From Deferribacteres bacterium (GTDB taxonomy: Bacteria; Nitrospirota; Thermodesulfovibrionia; UBA6902): a stretch of 5,790 nucleotides of DNA. This document shows, in pieces, positions 5,126 through 5,790 of this stretch (position 1 is its first letter; each line of letters opens with the position of its first letter). The translations under genes and the position numbers were made by a program. A model generated the notes under the pieces. That model searched no databases. It was not told the origin of the DNA and saw nothing but the letters and a program-made list of their open reading frames with translations. The stretch is taken from NCBI GenBank assembly GCA_030598625.1, contig JAUVPO010000130.1:1-5790 (forward strand), read 5' to 3'.

Positions 5126-5790
5126 TTATTCCAGCGTTATCTTATCCACTATGCTCACCATATCAATAACAGGAATTTCAGGCGCATTGTCTCCCAGCAG
5201 TTTTTTTGCAAGAAGCCGGGAAGCGCTGCGGTATTTAAGGGTTGCCTTAATGTTAAGGGGAGAAGCCGCATCAGAAGGGATGTGGAAGGCATATTTTTCA
5301 ATTGCGTAACCCTTTGCCGGAATCCTGTTGTCATAGAGTATCCTGTCCGCTTTGGCAACATTAATCACCTGTTCCCCTTTTTCATTGCCGAGATGTGTTG
5401 TATAGATGATCGCGTTCTTGTCGATCTCACCGTTTTCATCAATCCCGCCGCTCCTTAAAATGGTTTTCTCTTCGGCATCGGTTATTTTTAGTTCAAGCCA
5501 CATCTGCCTTACCTCAGTAAGTCCGGTGGGCAGATAATGCCCGGCGCCTGAATTAATGACCTTGACTTTAATATAAGAAAGGCTGTTTTTTTTGTAAGGG
5601 CCGCGTTTGATAATTTCCAAATCAGCGGCATTCTGAAGTCTTTCTATCGCCATTTGAGCGTGGATATTGCTTCCGAGAAGTTTTGTGACTATCGCATTTG
5701 CGCCGACAAAATAATGGGTCCAGATATGTTTTCTATCCGGGCCGTCATTACACGCCTTACCAGGGTTGTCGGGTCTTGCAGTTTTGCCTG
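5126..5790 (-). CDS. C-terminal part of a probable multihaem c-type cytochrome (5' end outside window)
   Basis: The last 220 residues are visible, and the frame stays open to the right edge, upstream of the internal Met at 5651-5653, so that Met is not the true start. The fragment reads HIWTHYFVGANAIVTKLLG (residues 21-39 of the visible part), then an AIERLQNAADLEI helix, and then a beta-rich tail with GAGHYLPTGLTEVRQMWLEL. From memory, the combination of an H-x-F-x-G-x-N-like stretch, an RLQNAA helix and a GHxxPTG...R..WLEL beta-domain is found at the C terminus of periplasmic multihaem cytochromes of nitrogen- and sulfur-cycle bacteria. No CxxCH haem motif lies in the visible part; its only cysteine is near the edge (KACNDG). 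His21, His25 and His43 could be distal haem ligands. The cytochrome call is therefore an inference from the tail; a secreted haem-free protein with the same fold is the alternative. The stop is nine bases from that of the DUF362 gene, with no clear terminator between them. Confidence 0.6.
   Translation of the reverse strand, partial: GKTARPDNPGKACNDGPDRKHIWTHYFVGANAIVTKLLGSNIHAQMAIERLQNAADLEIIKRGPYKKNSLSYIKVKVINSGAGHYLPTGLTEVRQMWLELKITDAEEKTILRSGGIDENGEIDKNAIIYTTHLGNEKGEQVINVAKADRILYDNRIPAKGYAIEKYAFHIPSDAASPLNIKATLKYRSASRLLAKKLLGDNAPEIPVIDMVSIVDKITLE

Noticed and set aside
5155..5361. 68-residue minus-strand frame within the cytochrome-like gene
   Set aside because: Alternative frame of a better-supported gene; no resemblance to any family and no ribosome-binding site.

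Overview
The window is an ordinary-looking chromosomal stretch from a bacterium of moderate GC. It carries seven protein genes, two of them cut by the window edges, and no phage, plasmid, CRISPR or transposase genes. The mix suggests an anaerobic or chemolithotrophic lineage of the Nitrospirota / Desulfobacterota / anammox-planctomycete type: an LDH-like malate dehydrogenase, an enlarged nucleoside diphosphate kinase, bacterial-type S21, a DUF362-ferredoxin protein and the tail of what looks like a multihaem cytochrome. The phylum is inferred from gene flavour only, not from a search.

Left part (1-1571): the N-terminal third of glmS's glutaminase domain runs off the left edge on the minus strand. 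It is divergent from mdh on the plus strand. The 267-bp gap between them holds a plausible promoter for each gene. The mdh promoter is close to sigma-70 consensus but lies so near the likely start codon that the leader would be only a few bases.

Middle (1572-2987): a REP-like inverted repeat whose two arms are each hairpins lies between mdh and ndk. Then come an ndk-like gene with insertions and a C-terminal extension, and a 230-bp gap leading to rpsU (S21), which starts with TTG. That gap contains two interleaved complementary pairs that could form an H-type pseudoknot. It is the best candidate here for an undescribed regulatory RNA.

Right part (2988-5790): a likely bidirectional terminator separates rpsU from a convergent nitrilase-superfamily amidohydrolase. 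Divergent from the latter is a DUF362 protein with a C-terminal 2[4Fe-4S] ferredoxin domain. Its stop is nine bases from the convergent stop of the cytochrome-like gene, which enters from the right edge.

The genes do not form one pathway. They are mostly single-gene units covering amino-sugar synthesis, the TCA cycle, nucleotide balance, translation and redox functions. No complete novel system is evident; the points worth checking are regulatory (rpsU leader, mdh start, palindromes) and architectural (enlarged NDK, DUF362-ferredoxin).
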